Origin: Pseudonocardia autotrophica | GTDB lineage: Bacteria > Actinomycetota > Actinomycetes > Mycobacteriales > Pseudonocardiaceae | NCBI RefSeq assembly: GCF_000717175.1 | Contig: NZ_JNYD01000053.1 | Span: 1 to 21,740 of the forward strand | DNA: 21,740 nucleotides | Direction of reading: 5' to 3' | Shown: positions 21,571 to 21,740 of the stretch, in pieces | How the letters are laid out: every line of letters begins with the position of its first letter | How positions within the stretch are numbered: position 1 is the first letter of the stretch | The notes under the pieces: model-generated | What the model saw: only the letters and a program-made list of their open reading frames with translations | The model's database searches: none | What the model was told of the DNA's origin: nothing | Translations under genes and position numbers: made by a program

Positions 21571-21615
21571 TTGGGGTCAGATTTGGGGTCACGACACGCT
21601 GGCACTGAGCGTGTC
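21571..21615. promoter_or_regulatory. Direct repeats and inverted repeat between integrase and att site
   Basis: TTGGGGTCA occurs twice in the same orientation (21571-21579 and 21583-21591), 12 bases apart, as expected for integrase arm-type sites. An 8-bp inverted repeat, GACACGCT/AGCGTGTC with a 7-base centre, follows at 21593-21615 and may bind a regulator or the integrase's own winged helix. The region also carries the integrase promoter, which I could not define. Confidence 0.5.
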
Positions 21616-21644
21616 TCGCGAGCATCCGACCTGGTCGGAGGGGG

Positions 21645-21690
21645 TGGGCGCGGCAGGGATCGAACCTGCGACCGCTCGGGTGTAAACCGA
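21645..21690 (-). other. Probable attachment site (3' part of tRNA-Val)
   Basis: The integrase gene lies next to the 3' end of tRNA-Val and reads away from it, the usual layout for integration into the T-arm/anticodon half of a tRNA gene, with the tRNA restored by the element copy. The crossover itself cannot be placed, because the second att copy is not in the window. The range given is the usual span, not an observed core. Confidence 0.5.
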
Positions 21691-21716
21691 GTGCTCTCCC
21701 GCTGAGCTACGCGCCC
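21645..21716 (-). tRNA. tRNA-Val (anticodon TAC)
   Basis: Read on the minus strand, a complete 72-nt cloverleaf forms: acceptor GGGCGCG/CGCGCCC, D-stem GCTC/GAGC, anticodon stem CTCGG/CCGAG with loop TTTACAC (anticodon TAC, valine), variable loop CGGTC and T-arm GCAGG-TTCGATC-CCTGC, with discriminator A. CCA is not encoded. All stems pair perfectly, so the gene is intact on this side of the element. Confidence 0.97.
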
Positions 21717-21740
21717 GGGACCGGGGCGGGCGACCGCCCA

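Noticed and set aside
1..21600. Second copy of the tRNA-Val 3' segment (other att site)
   Set aside because: I looked for GCAGGGATCGAACCTGC and its complement away from 21645-21716 and found none.
1..21740. CRISPR array
   Set aside because: No regularly spaced repeats of 23-40 bases with unique spacers were seen; the only phased repeats are the three short ones at 14051-14076.

Overview
The window is high-GC actinobacterial DNA. Actinobacterial hallmarks are a WhiB-type regulator, a BldC/MerR-like mini-regulator, KorSA-like GntR control, DUF2637 and DUF4913 mobile-element proteins, an Rv3235-like protein and a LexA box of the actinobacterial type. A Pseudonocardiales-like host is plausible, but I cannot fix the genus without a search. 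Most of the window looks like one integrated conjugative or mobilizable element. Its right end lies at a tRNA-Val(UAC) gene (21645-21716, minus strand). A tyrosine integrase next to the 3' end of that tRNA reads leftward into the element. No second copy of the tRNA 3' end is visible, so the left attachment site lies outside the window.

Left part (about 1-10,700): replication and transfer module. The order is a broken DUF3987 helicase-like gene, a primase/polymerase, a divergent small gene, a very large MobF (TrwC/TraI-type) relaxase-helicase, a DUF4913 protein, a TraD/VirD4-like coupling ATPase, a DUF2637 membrane protein, a small membrane protein, a WhiB-like regulator and an excisionase-like HTH protein. 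The transfer genes are on the minus strand with start/stop overlaps or short gaps. The main gap, upstream of the relaxase, is AT-rich and carries a 12-base match to MobF nic sites, so it is the best oriT candidate. No VirB4 or other type IV secretion channel genes are present.

Middle (about 10,700-14,300): control and cargo. A KorSA-like GntR gene diverges from the transfer operon across two palindromes. Then come an HTH/TPR regulator convergent with an aminoglycoside-phosphotransferase-fold kinase, an 82-aa protein, and a BldC-like 61-aa regulator behind three direct repeats with an exact 10-bp period.

Right part (about 14,300-21,600): accessory region. A visibly lower-GC two-gene cassette (DUF4365 nuclease-like protein plus an unrecognised 416-aa protein) is the best candidate for an undescribed, possibly defensive, system. 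It is followed by an Rv3235-like gene, a membrane-anchored proline-rich protein, and two small genes behind a promoter that overlaps a near-perfect LexA (SOS) box. The integrase itself carries an extra C-terminal GntR-type winged helix, which is unusual and suggests that recombination and regulation are joined in one polypeptide.

All calls come from reading the sequence and from memory of protein families; no database search was run.
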